Origin: Candidatus Margulisiibacteriota bacterium
GTDB lineage: Bacteria > Margulisbacteria > WOR-1 > JAKLHX01 > JBAZKV01
Assembly (NCBI GenBank): GCA_041650635.1
Contig: JBAZKV010000004.1
Location: 1-64,000 of the forward strand
Length of the DNA stretch: 64,000 bases
Direction of reading: 5' to 3'
The notes beneath the pieces are model-generated. The model was not told where the DNA came from, ran no database searches, and worked only from the letters and a program-made list of their open reading frames with translations. Both the position numbers and the translations under genes were made by a program. This document shows positions 7,104 to 14,499 of this stretch, piece by piece; position 1 is the stretch's first letter; every line of letters begins with the position of its first letter.

Positions 7104-8471
7104 ATGCCCATTTCTGATGACGACACTATCGCCTCCATTTCATCGGCTCCTTCAAGTGCCGCGATCGGGATAATAAGGATAAGCGGCCCAAGATCATTGT
7201 CATTGCTCAAGAGCCTTTGTTCCGCAAAGAAGGGAAGCTTTATCCCAAATATGATCAAATTTGCACAGGCATCTCACCCAAAGCGCAGCCACCTTATTGA
7301 TGAAGTAATGGCGGTATACCTAAAAGCGCCGGCATCGTTTACGGGGGAAGATATGGCAGAGATATATTGCCACGGCGGCATCGCTGTAATGACCGCTATA
7401 ATGGACTGTCTGATAGGTTTGGGCGCCAGACAAGCGGAGAGGGGAGAGTTTTCTAAAAGAGCGTTCTTGAACGGGAAAATTGACCTGATCAAGGCGGAAG
7501 CGATAGCGGCAATAATTGGCTCTAGAACACAGGAGGGAGCGAATGCTGCCGCAAGCCAGTTAGGCGGCATCCTTTCAAAGAAAATCGGCGAGATAACCGG
7601 CCGATTAACGGCTATTCTTGCGCTTATCGAGGCCCATCTTGACTTTCCAGAAGAAATGGGAAAACCCAACATAAGGTCAATAAGAAAAATGATGTCACAG
7701 CAAATTAAGGCTCTTGACGAGCTCTTGAATACGGCCGACCAGGGAAGAATATTAACAGCTGGAGTTGACTGTGTGATAGCCGGAGCGCCGAACGCGGGCA
7801 AATCCAGTCTATTGAACGCGCTGCTCAAATTTGAGAGAGCTATAGTAACAGGCATTCCCGGAACAACGACCGATACCATTGAAGAGGCGATCAATATAAA
7901 AGGAATAGCCATTAAATTGATAGACACGGCCGGGATCAGAAAGGGCAGGGGAGAGGTTGAGGCAAAGGGTATTGTCCGAACAAGGGAGGCCATTGAAAGA
8001 GCGGATATTGTTATAGTTGTTGTTGACGGAGCAAAAGCTCTATCAAAACATGATAAAGATATTCTGCAACAGGCAAAAGAAGCCCGGGGAGCGGCTATTG
8101 TAGCCCTTAACAAGAGCGACATCGGCAGGAAGATAAACAAGAGAGAACTGAAAGGTTTCGAGACAGTCCATATTTCGGCTCTCACAGGAAAAGGTCTCAA
8201 GGCTCTTGAGAAAACACTTCTCAATGTGATAACATCAAAGCGCATCGACCCCAAGGACGCGCTGCTTATAAGCACCAGACAGAAAGGTTCTGCAATGGAG
8301 GCAAGAGACGCTTTAAAAAGAGGCTTTTCGGCCATTAGCAATGATTTTTGCCCGGAGCTGGCCGGTATCGATGTCAAGGAGGCCATCTCCAGCCTAAGGA
8401 ACATGACAGGCGAGGGGGTAAGCAGCCAGATAGCAGAAGAGATCTTTAGCAGGTTTTGTATAGGGAAATAA
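7104..8471 (+). CDS. mnmE: tRNA uridine-5-carboxymethylaminomethyl modification GTPase MnmE
   Basis: 455-residue GTPase that acts with MnmG and a folate C1 donor to modify wobble U34 of certain tRNAs. The N-terminal folate-binding domain (1-120), helical domain and inserted G domain are all present: GAPNAGKSS near residue 227 (G1), GTTTDTIEE (G2), DTAGIR (G3), NKSD (G4). The C-terminus ends FCIGK, the family CxGK motif whose Cys is needed for modification. The partner mnmG lies at 17.1-18.9 kb in the opposite orientation. The folate enzyme gene folD follows after the parS sites. Confidence 0.97.
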   Translation: MPISDDDTIASISSAPSSAAIGIIRISGPRSLSLLKSLCSAKKGSFIPNMIKFAQASHPKRSHLIDEVMAVYLKAPASFTGEDMAEIYCHGGIAVMTAIMDCLIGLGARQAERGEFSKRAFLNGKIDLIKAEAIAAIIGSRTQEGANAAASQLGGILSKKIGEITGRLTAILALIEAHLDFPEEMGKPNIRSIRKMMSQQIKALDELLNTADQGRILTAGVDCVIAGAPNAGKSSLLNALLKFERAIVTGIPGTTTDTIEEAINIKGIAIKLIDTAGIRKGRGEVEAKGIVRTREAIERADIVIVVVDGAKALSKHDKDILQQAKEARGAAIVALNKSDIGRKINKRELKGFETVHISALTGKGLKALEKTLLNVITSKRIDPKDALLISTRQKGSAMEARDALKRGFSAISNDFCPELAGIDVKEAISSLRNMTGEGVSSQIAEEIFSRFCIGK

Positions 8472-8474
8472 AAA

Positions 8475-8490
8475 TGTTTCACGTGAAACA
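8475..8490. other. parS centromere site 1
   Basis: A perfect 16-bp match to the bacterial parS palindrome (TGTTTCACGTGAAACA), bound by the CTP-dependent ParB clamp. It lies between mnmE and folD, about 3.5 kb from oriC, as expected for a centromere site. Confidence 0.95.
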
Positions 8491-8507
8491 TTTTTAGATA
8501 GTCGGAA

Positions 8508-8523
8508 TGTTTCACGTGAAACA
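8508..8523. other. parS centromere site 2
   Basis: A second perfect TGTTTCACGTGAAACA palindrome, 33 bp from the first centre to centre (about three DNA turns), so both sites face the same side of the helix. No parA or parB gene is present in this window. Confidence 0.95.
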
Positions 8524-8550
8524 TTCTATAACAAGCCAAGGAGAACATTA

Positions 8551-9384
8551 ATGGTAAGCATAATAAACGGCAAGGAGTTAGCGGGAGATATTAGGGGAGG
8601 CCTCCGCAATAAATTGGCTAAAATAGGCAAAAAACCATCACTGGCGGTAGTCCTGGTAGGGGATGACCCCGCGTCAAAAGTTTATGTTGGGTCCAAGGAG
8701 CGATCGGCGGCTGAGGTGGGGATCCGGTCTGTTGTTAAAAAGCTGCCAGGCGGCACGACAGAGCAGGAGCTAGCCGCTCTCGTAAAAGAATTGAACGAAG
8801 ATAGAGGAATAAACGGGATATTGGTCCAGCTCCCATTGCCGCGACATATTGATGCAGATAGAATTTTGGCTCAAATATCACCAAAAAAAGATGTTGATGG
8901 GCTGCATCCTTTGAACATGGGAAAACTACTTTTGGGTCAGGAGCCCTATTTCTATCCCTGTACTCCTTCGGGCATCATGGAAATGATCCATTCCTCAAAG
9001 ATCGATCTTAAAGGTAAGAACGCGGCGGTTATTGGCCGCAGCAATATTGTTGGCAAGCCCATAGCCCAGATGCTGATGAAGGAGCATGCTACTGTTACGA
9101 TATGTCATTCAAGGACAAGGGACATTAAGTCCTTTACAAAAACAGCCGACATTGTTGTTGTTGCCATAGGAAAGCCCAAATTCCTGACAGCGGATATGGT
9201 AAAGGAAGGCGCTGCTGTTTTTGATGTGGGCATGAACAGGCTTGAATCAGGGCTGGTAGGGGATGTTGACTTTGAAGGCGTAAAGGATAAATGCTCCTTT
9301 ATTACTCCCGTGCCGGGAGGTATTGGCCTGATGACCGTGGCAATGCTTATGAAGAACTGTATTAGAAGCATGGAAATACAGTAG
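8551..9384 (+). CDS. folD: Bifunctional methylene-THF dehydrogenase / methenyl-THF cyclohydrolase
   Basis: 277-residue enzyme interconverting 5,10-methylene-, methenyl- and 10-formyl-tetrahydrofolate with NADP. The catalytic Lys lies in KVYVGSKERSAAEVG, the substrate region is GILVQLPLPRHID, the cofactor motif is VIGRSNIVGKP, and the C-terminal signature is TPVPGGIGLMTVAML. The full family length is present. A ribosome-binding site AAGGAG stands before the ATG, and the two parS sites occupy the upstream gap. It supplies formyl groups for purines and initiator tRNA, and its folate pool also serves MnmE upstream. Confidence 0.97.
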   Translation: MVSIINGKELAGDIRGGLRNKLAKIGKKPSLAVVLVGDDPASKVYVGSKERSAAEVGIRSVVKKLPGGTTEQELAALVKELNEDRGINGILVQLPLPRHIDADRILAQISPKKDVDGLHPLNMGKLLLGQEPYFYPCTPSGIMEMIHSSKIDLKGKNAAVIGRSNIVGKPIAQMLMKEHATVTICHSRTRDIKSFTKTADIVVVAIGKPKFLTADMVKEGAAVFDVGMNRLESGLVGDVDFEGVKDKCSFITPVPGGIGLMTVAMLMKNCIRSMEIQ

Positions 9385-9412
9385 AAATTCATGGAAATAC
9401 GATAGAAATTCT
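9371..9412 (+). repeat. Tandem ~21-bp repeat at the 3' end of folD
   Basis: Two near-identical 21-bp units (9371-9391 and 9392-9412) built on ATGGAAATAC..TAGAAATTC. The first contains the folD stop. The inner GAAAT(A/T)C motif recurs every 10-11 bp and is also found as a cluster at about 47766-47801. Confidence 0.6.
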
Positions 9413-9449
9413 CAGAACAGATATATTTGTGCAAATAAGCGCAAAAATT

Positions 9450-9469
9450 ATACGGTATTTTAACCGTAT
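9450..9469. terminator. Weak bidirectional hairpin between folD and rseP
   Basis: A 7-bp stem ATACGGT/ACCGTAT with a 6-nt loop lies in the 104-bp gap between the convergent folD and rseP genes. It has A-rich DNA on the left and a short T run on the right, so it could end transcription in either direction. The stem is short and AT-rich. Confidence 0.4.
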
Positions 9470-9488
9470 TTCTGCTGCGGACAGAGGA

Positions 9489-10532
9489 TTAATGCTTAAG
9501 TATCCTGAAAAGATCGTTCACAGATACTACAGCGGCCAGGGCTAGAAGAGCGATCAAGCCCCACTGATGGATCTTGTTCTCCTGCTCAATTGGAATAGGC
9601 CTCCCCCTGACAGCTTCGATAAGTATAAAGACCAGCCTGCCCCCGTCAAGCGCCGGCAGCGGCAGCAGATTAAAAATGCCCAGATTGACGCTGATAAGCC
9701 CTATGAAGAACATTAATGAATAGACCCCCTGCGAGGCCGCCTGCCCGCTGAACTGAGCGATCCCGAGCGGACCGGCCAGCCCGGCAACGGACATTTTTCC
9801 GGTTATCAACTGCCCCAGTATGAACAGGATCCCGGCAGAGATCTCGTAAGTTTTTTTGGCCCCTGCCCAGAAAGAAGACACAAATCCGGTCTTATTCCTT
9901 TCTACTTCCAGCGCGAACCCGAGCAGGCCAACCTTATATCTCTCGTCATATTCGGGGGTAGCCGCAAGCATCACAGGATCGCCGTTCCTCAAGACCTCGA
10001 TCCCGATATTTTTACCCGCGCTTTTATGTATAACATTCACCATCGCAAGAGGGTTGCTGTCCCTGAGCCCGTCCGCGGACAACAGTATATCCCCGGGCCT
10101 TATCCCGGCTGCTGCGGCAGGGGAGCCGGCTGATACGGAGGCTATTCTTGGGGATGTTTCGGGAAGGCCGTATACATTGGAAAGAAAAGCAAAAATGAGC
10201 ACTCCAAGCACGAGATTAGCTATGGGGCCCGCGCAGATAGATTTGAATTTTTCCAGCGGAGGCTTCGATGAATATCTTTCTTCGGGAGGGCAATCTTTTT
10301 CTTCGGGGCTTTCTTCGTCTATACCGGCAAGCCGCACAAAAGCAAGTACCGGGACAAGATTCACGGAATAGACGGTATCTTTTCTTTTGAAGGAGAACAG
10401 GCGCGGCCCAAATCCTATCCCGAGCTCAAGCACTCTTATGCCTGCCCGTTTTGCCCACAAGAAATGTCCTGCCTCGTGCGCCAGCGCAACAATAATGAAA
10501 ACGAAACAGAAGGCCAGGACGGATATTATCAT
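9489..10532 (-). CDS. rseP: RIP metalloprotease RseP (site-2 protease)
   Basis: 347-residue intramembrane zinc protease that cleaves transmembrane anchors in envelope-stress signalling. The catalytic HEAGH (residues 19-23) lies in the first membrane helix. One periplasmic PDZ domain is present (PGDILLSADGLRD region, about 125-200), and the second catalytic motif NLLPLPALDGG lies near residue 295. Only one PDZ is visible, fewer than in E. coli RseP. Its start overlaps the lpxB stop by 1 nt, placing it last in the leftward envelope operon. No anti-sigma substrate is visible in the window. Confidence 0.94.
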   Translation of the reverse strand: MIISVLAFCFVFIIVALAHEAGHFLWAKRAGIRVLELGIGFGPRLFSFKRKDTVYSVNLVPVLAFVRLAGIDEESPEEKDCPPEERYSSKPPLEKFKSICAGPIANLVLGVLIFAFLSNVYGLPETSPRIASVSAGSPAAAAGIRPGDILLSADGLRDSNPLAMVNVIHKSAGKNIGIEVLRNGDPVMLAATPEYDERYKVGLLGFALEVERNKTGFVSSFWAGAKKTYEISAGILFILGQLITGKMSVAGLAGPLGIAQFSGQAASQGVYSLMFFIGLISVNLGIFNLLPLPALDGGRLVFILIEAVRGRPIPIEQENKIHQWGLIALLALAAVVSVNDLFRILKH

Positions 10533-11674
10533 CAGATCTTCCCCTTTAATTCGTTGTTTATTATCTGTGCAGCAAGCTTGACCGCCCCCGGAGAACCGAA
10601 TTTTTTCAGCGCCTTTGCATACCCAGCCCGCATCTTTGCGGCGCTTTCCTTGTCGGTAAGCAGCTCGACAGCCTTTGCCGCAAGGTTTTGAGGGGTGGCC
10701 CTGTCCTGAACAAATTCGGGGATAACCTCGGAGCCGACAAGCAGATTGGTCATAGAATAGTAGGGGAGGCGTACCTTTAAGATCTTTTTGCCGATGAACT
10801 CGGAAACGGCGGATATTTTATAAGCCATTACCAAGGGAGCTCCAAGGATGGTCCCTTCCATTGTAATTGTCCCTGATGCCGCCAGCGATACATTTGCCGC
10901 GCTTAATATGTCATGGCTTTTGCCCTGCACCAGGCGGAGCCCGGAGAGCCAGACAAGTTTTTTTATCTCTTTTGAGAACTGGCCGCTTGATACAGATAGA
11001 ACGAATTGGGCGTTCGGCACCCTAGACCTTATGATCTCACAAGCTTTAAGAAACACCGGGAGCAGTCCTCTGATCTCATGCAGCCGGCTTCCCGGGAACA
11101 GGCCTATTATAGGGAAATTGGGATTAAGCGAAAACGCCCTGCAAAAATCGGCTTTGTCCAGGGACAGCTTAATGGTGTCAAGATTAGGATTCCCTATATA
11201 GTCCACAACAGCCCCCGCTTTCCTATATTCCTCCGCCTCCCGCTCAAAGATAGCAAGGATCCGGTCCAGAGTTGATGCAACGCTCTTGACCCCTTTTGAG
11301 GTCCCCCAGAGCCATTCCTGAGGGGCAATATAGTAGATGGTCCTTACCCCCATTTTTTTCGCGTATTTTGCAAGCAGCATGTTAAAGCCCTGATAGTCCA
11401 CCAGAAGCAAAAGATCGGGCCTTTCCCTTTTCAGGACCGCCCTCATCTTAAAATAAGCCAGTATTATGGAAGGAAGGAACCGGATCACTTCGGTTATGCC
11501 TACGGTGCCTTTTGAACTCAGGTCCAGGAGTGTTTCTACTCCGGCGGCGCGGCATCTTTCCCCGGCCATCCCGAACAGTTTTACGGAAGGATTGAGCTTA
11601 AGAAGCTCCGCGGCCAGAAAAGAGGCGTGAATGTCACCGGACACCTCTCCGGTGCTGAGCATGACCTTGATCAT
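10532..11674 (-). CDS. lpxB: Lipid-A-disaccharide synthase
   Basis: 380-residue GT19 glycosyltransferase that joins UDP-2,3-diacylglucosamine and lipid X into the lipid A disaccharide at the inner membrane. The start chosen (MIKVMLSTGEVSGDIHAS) matches the conserved N-terminus; upstream in-frame codons overlap lpxA and look non-coding. Family motifs include GEVSGD, LVDYQGFN, YYIAPQEWLW, FPGSRLHEI and the C-terminal ASGTITMEGTILGAPLVMAYK. It lies 4 bp after fabZ-lpxA and overlaps rseP by 1 nt. Confidence 0.96.
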   Translation of the reverse strand: MIKVMLSTGEVSGDIHASFLAAELLKLNPSVKLFGMAGERCRAAGVETLLDLSSKGTVGITEVIRFLPSIILAYFKMRAVLKRERPDLLLLVDYQGFNMLLAKYAKKMGVRTIYYIAPQEWLWGTSKGVKSVASTLDRILAIFEREAEEYRKAGAVVDYIGNPNLDTIKLSLDKADFCRAFSLNPNFPIIGLFPGSRLHEIRGLLPVFLKACEIIRSRVPNAQFVLSVSSGQFSKEIKKLVWLSGLRLVQGKSHDILSAANVSLAASGTITMEGTILGAPLVMAYKISAVSEFIGKKILKVRLPYYSMTNLLVGSEVIPEFVQDRATPQNLAAKAVELLTDKESAAKMRAGYAKALKKFGSPGAVKLAAQIINNELKGKI

Positions 11675-11678
11675 GGTC

Positions 11679-12974
11679 CTAAATTCCCAGTTCGGGCAGG
11701 TCCGGCAAAAGCAGGTCGTCGTTGTCCGAGGCCTCCATTTTCTTAAGGATGCCGCGGTCGGTTTCCTGCTCAAGGAACTCTATAAGATAGGAGATCTCCG
11801 GATAAGACACATTGAGTTTTTTCTTCAATTCAAAAATTGCCTGGGTCAGATTGAGCCCCGACTTGAACAATATTTTAAAAGCCTTTTTAAGTTCGTTCTG
11901 TGATTCTGCGCTGACCCCCCGGCGCATCAGTCCAACCGAATTAAGGGCCCTGACCTGCATTGGGTTGCCTTCTGCCAGCATGAAGGGCGGAATGTCCTTG
12001 GCTATCCTGGAATTTCCTCCTATCATTGCCATTTTACCTATCCTAACGAACTGATGTATGGTGGTCATGCCTCCGATGATAGCGTAATCATCTATCTGCG
12101 CATGGCCCGCCATGGCCACATAGCCGGCTATGACCACATTGTTCCCTATATTTGCGTTGTGAGGGATGTGGGAATAGATCTGGATCATTACATCATTGCC
12201 GATACGGGTAGTATTGCCTTCTCCAGTTGGCAGATGTATGGTAACGAACTCCCTTATTTGACACCTGTCCCCAATGACAACCCAGCTCTTTTCGCCCCTG
12301 TATTTGTGGTCCTGCGGAGGGGTCCCTATCGTGGTGCCGTGGCTGATCCTGCAGTCCTTGCCTATCTTGGTCCACCTGGATACGACCACACTGGTGCCTA
12401 TCATGGTATTGTCGCCGATCTCGACATCTTCGCCTATTATGCTATAGGCCCCGATCCTGACCCCTTTGCCGAGCTTTGCAGTTGGGTGGACCACGGCGGT
12501 CCCGTCAATTTCGATCGAGCCTTCCTGCTGCTGTGCCGGAGAGATTATGGAACACATAAGCTCTCCTTCGCAGACAGGTGCGCCGTTTACCAGCGCAACG
12601 CCTTTCATCTTTAGCAGATTTGCCCTTCCCTTTAACAGTTCGACTTCCAGCCTCAACTGGTCGCCAGGAACAACCGGCTTTCTGAACCTGACACTGTCTA
12701 TTCCGGCAAAGAGCGCGACCTTCCCTTTGTTCTCCGGCTGGAGCAGCACCGCCCAGGCCCCGACCTGCGCAAGGGCCTCCACGATAAGCACTCCCGGCAT
12801 CACTGGAAGGCCCGGGAAATGCCCCGCAAAGAAACTTTCGTCAAAAGTAACATTCTTGATGCCAACCGCCCTTTTTCTAGGCTCATGCTCTATTATCTTG
12901 TCTACGAGCAGGAACGGATGGCGGTGGGGAAGCGTCTTCATTATCTCAACGGTGTCTATGTTAACTTCAGGCAT
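11679..12974 (-). CDS. Fused FabZ dehydratase / LpxA UDP-GlcNAc acyltransferase
   Basis: A single 431-residue reading frame with two complete enzymes. Residues 1 to about 150 are FabZ, 3-hydroxyacyl-ACP dehydratase (PHRHPFLLVD, GHFPGLPVMPGVLIVEALAQ). Residues about 155-431 are LpxA, which starts lipid A synthesis; the left-handed beta-helix hexapeptide repeats are visible and the catalytic His segment is YSHIPHNANIG. The chain-length ruler Gly is conserved (MIGGNS), suggesting a long 3-hydroxyacyl donor. The start at 12974 follows AAAGGA by 6 nt and overlaps lpxC by 8 bp. Both halves use 3-hydroxyacyl-ACP. FabZ and LpxA are usually separate neighbours, or FabZ is fused to LpxC. Confidence 0.95.
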   Translation of the reverse strand: MPEVNIDTVEIMKTLPHRHPFLLVDKIIEHEPRKRAVGIKNVTFDESFFAGHFPGLPVMPGVLIVEALAQVGAWAVLLQPENKGKVALFAGIDSVRFRKPVVPGDQLRLEVELLKGRANLLKMKGVALVNGAPVCEGELMCSIISPAQQQEGSIEIDGTAVVHPTAKLGKGVRIGAYSIIGEDVEIGDNTMIGTSVVVSRWTKIGKDCRISHGTTIGTPPQDHKYRGEKSWVVIGDRCQIREFVTIHLPTGEGNTTRIGNDVMIQIYSHIPHNANIGNNVVIAGYVAMAGHAQIDDYAIIGGMTTIHQFVRIGKMAMIGGNSRIAKDIPPFMLAEGNPMQVRALNSVGLMRRGVSAESQNELKKAFKILFKSGLNLTQAIFELKKKLNVSYPEISYLIEFLEQETDRGILKKMEASDNDDLLLPDLPELGI

Positions 12975-13761
12975 TAAGTATCCTTTCTGCAAGCTTTGCG
13001 TTAAGCCTGTGCCCGGCCTTTTCAGAGACTATCTTGCCCTTTATTCTTTTCCCTGACAGGGCCATATCTCCCATTATATCCAGAATTTTGTGCCTTGCCA
13101 ACTCGTTCGGGAACCGGAGCGGGCAGGAATACCCGTCCTTTAAGATCACGACAGCATTATCAAAAGATGCCCCGAGAGCAAGGCCGGCCTCTCTGAGCCT
13201 GTCGGCCTCTTCCAGAAAGCCAAAAGTCCTGGCAGGGGCGATCTCTTTTTCAAAATCGTCCGATAGGGCATCGAAGCTGGCCGATTGTTTTCCCACAAAA
13301 GAACCCGGGAAGTCAAGCCCGCACTCAATTATTAGCCCTTCGTAAGGAGCGGCGGTTATAGATGCGCCTTTCTCTTCAATGCGGAACTCCTTCTTTATTT
13401 CAACAAAAGGGGCGCTTATCTCCTGCTCCAGAATGCCGGCCTCTTTTATCATTCTCACATATTCAAGCGCGCTGCCGTCAAAAGCGGGCGGCTCTGCCCC
13501 CTCAAGCTTGACATCCAAATTAGTAATGCCGAGTCCGTAAGCGGCGGATAAAAGATGCTCTACCGTAATAAAGGCGCCAAGGGAGGTCCCTCTTTGTGTA
13601 CCAGTTACGGAAGGAACAAGTGCGGGAACGCGGCCGGTTTTGGAAATAAAACAGATCCCGCTGTTTTCTTTTGCCGGGAGCAGCTCGATCAGGGACTCTT
13701 TTCCACTGTGAAGCCCCGTCCCCTTGCGGGAAACAGGGCCTCTGATGGTTTTTTGGAGCAT
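12967..13761 (-). CDS. lpxC: UDP-3-O-acyl-N-acetylglucosamine deacetylase
   Basis: 264-residue zinc deacetylase catalysing the committed step of lipid A synthesis. Zinc ligands and catalytic residues are visible: VEHLLSA (His69), RHKILDIMGD (His and Asp), and AGHRLNAKLA (general-acid His). The N-terminus MLQKTIRGPVSRKGTGLHSG is conserved. The protein is slightly shorter than E. coli LpxC (305) but all motifs are present. It directly abuts the barrel-protein gene upstream (1-bp boundary) and overlaps fabZ-lpxA downstream. Confidence 0.96.
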   Translation of the reverse strand: MLQKTIRGPVSRKGTGLHSGKESLIELLPAKENSGICFISKTGRVPALVPSVTGTQRGTSLGAFITVEHLLSAAYGLGITNLDVKLEGAEPPAFDGSALEYVRMIKEAGILEQEISAPFVEIKKEFRIEEKGASITAAPYEGLIIECGLDFPGSFVGKQSASFDALSDDFEKEIAPARTFGFLEEADRLREAGLALGASFDNAVVILKDGYSCPLRFPNELARHKILDIMGDMALSGKRIKGKIVSEKAGHRLNAKLAERILNA

Positions 13762-14499
13762 CTAGAACGGGCTGGTCAAGCAGATACCTGCGCTAAAGCT
13801 CTGGGTCTCTTTGGCGTTGGGGCTGTTTGTGACGTTCAACCCTCTGACATTGATCGAAAAAGACCTTGCCAGGTCGTACCGTAGGCCGGCGTTCAACTGG
13901 AACACGCTCTCTCCCGCAAAAGCTTCGGCCATGGCTATCAGGTTTTTTGCTCCGACAGGAGAAGTAATGCCCAGCATGCCAAGGGGCCTAAACCTGTTGT
14001 AGTCCGGGAAGTCGAACATTGCTCCAAAGTGAAGGCCTAGGCCGCTGTTAAAATACTTGGTCGCTACCATATAGACATCGGATTCCAGTGAGGAAGTCAG
14101 GTTTTCAACTCCTATGGCCATATGAAGCGCATCCCTGTCGTTTGAGCTTGCCATCCCGTATTTGATGTTGATAAAAACGCCTTCTTTGAACCTGTTGGTC
14201 ACCTTTTCGGTCCTTCCGACGAATCCTAATTCCAGGCCGTTGTTCGGTCCCATATCGGCCCCAAAGTTGGCCTTATATGACCAGCTGCCGCGCAGATCGG
14301 TGCCGGAGGTTATTGCCGTAGCGGATGAATTATCAAAAATATAGTCTATCCCAAGGTCCCAGTCCTTTGCCTTGAGCACATCTCCGGAAGGCATCCTTAT
14401 AAGGCCGGTTGAGCCCGTTAGAGAAGTGGTTTGCGAGGCAAAAGAAGAAGAGCCGGTAAGGATCAGACAGGCACAAACTGCTACAAATACTTGTTTCAC
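13762..14499 (-). CDS. Putative outer-membrane beta-barrel protein with signal peptide
   Basis: 245-residue secreted protein of unknown function. The first 21 residues are a Sec signal peptide (MKQVFVAVCACLILTGSSSFA). The rest alternates polar and hydrophobic residues as in beta strands and ends in Phe (CLTSPF), as do many outer-membrane barrels. The motif TGLIRMPSGDVLKAKDWDLG resembles the N-terminal segment of YjbH-like barrel proteins, only as a weak resemblance. It lies between the GT4 glycosyltransferase and lpxC in the envelope operon with 4-bp and 0-bp junctions, so it is co-translated with lipid A genes. Confidence 0.6.
   Translation of the reverse strand: MKQVFVAVCACLILTGSSSFASQTTSLTGSTGLIRMPSGDVLKAKDWDLGIDYIFDNSSATAITSGTDLRGSWSYKANFGADMGPNNGLELGFVGRTEKVTNRFKEGVFINIKYGMASSNDRDALHMAIGVENLTSSLESDVYMVATKYFNSGLGLHFGAMFDFPDYNRFRPLGMLGITSPVGAKNLIAMAEAFAGESVFQLNAGLRYDLARSFSINVRGLNVTNSPNAKETQSFSAGICLTSPF

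Noticed and set aside
7274..8548. Long minus-strand reading frame beginning with MFHVKH repeats
   Set aside because: It is antisense to mnmE; the MFHVKH residues are just the translation of the parS palindromes, a known artefact.
11675..11773. 33-residue N-terminal extension of lpxB
   Set aside because: It overlaps the coding end of lpxA in another frame and lacks family similarity; MIKVMLSTGEVSGD at 11674 is the conserved start.
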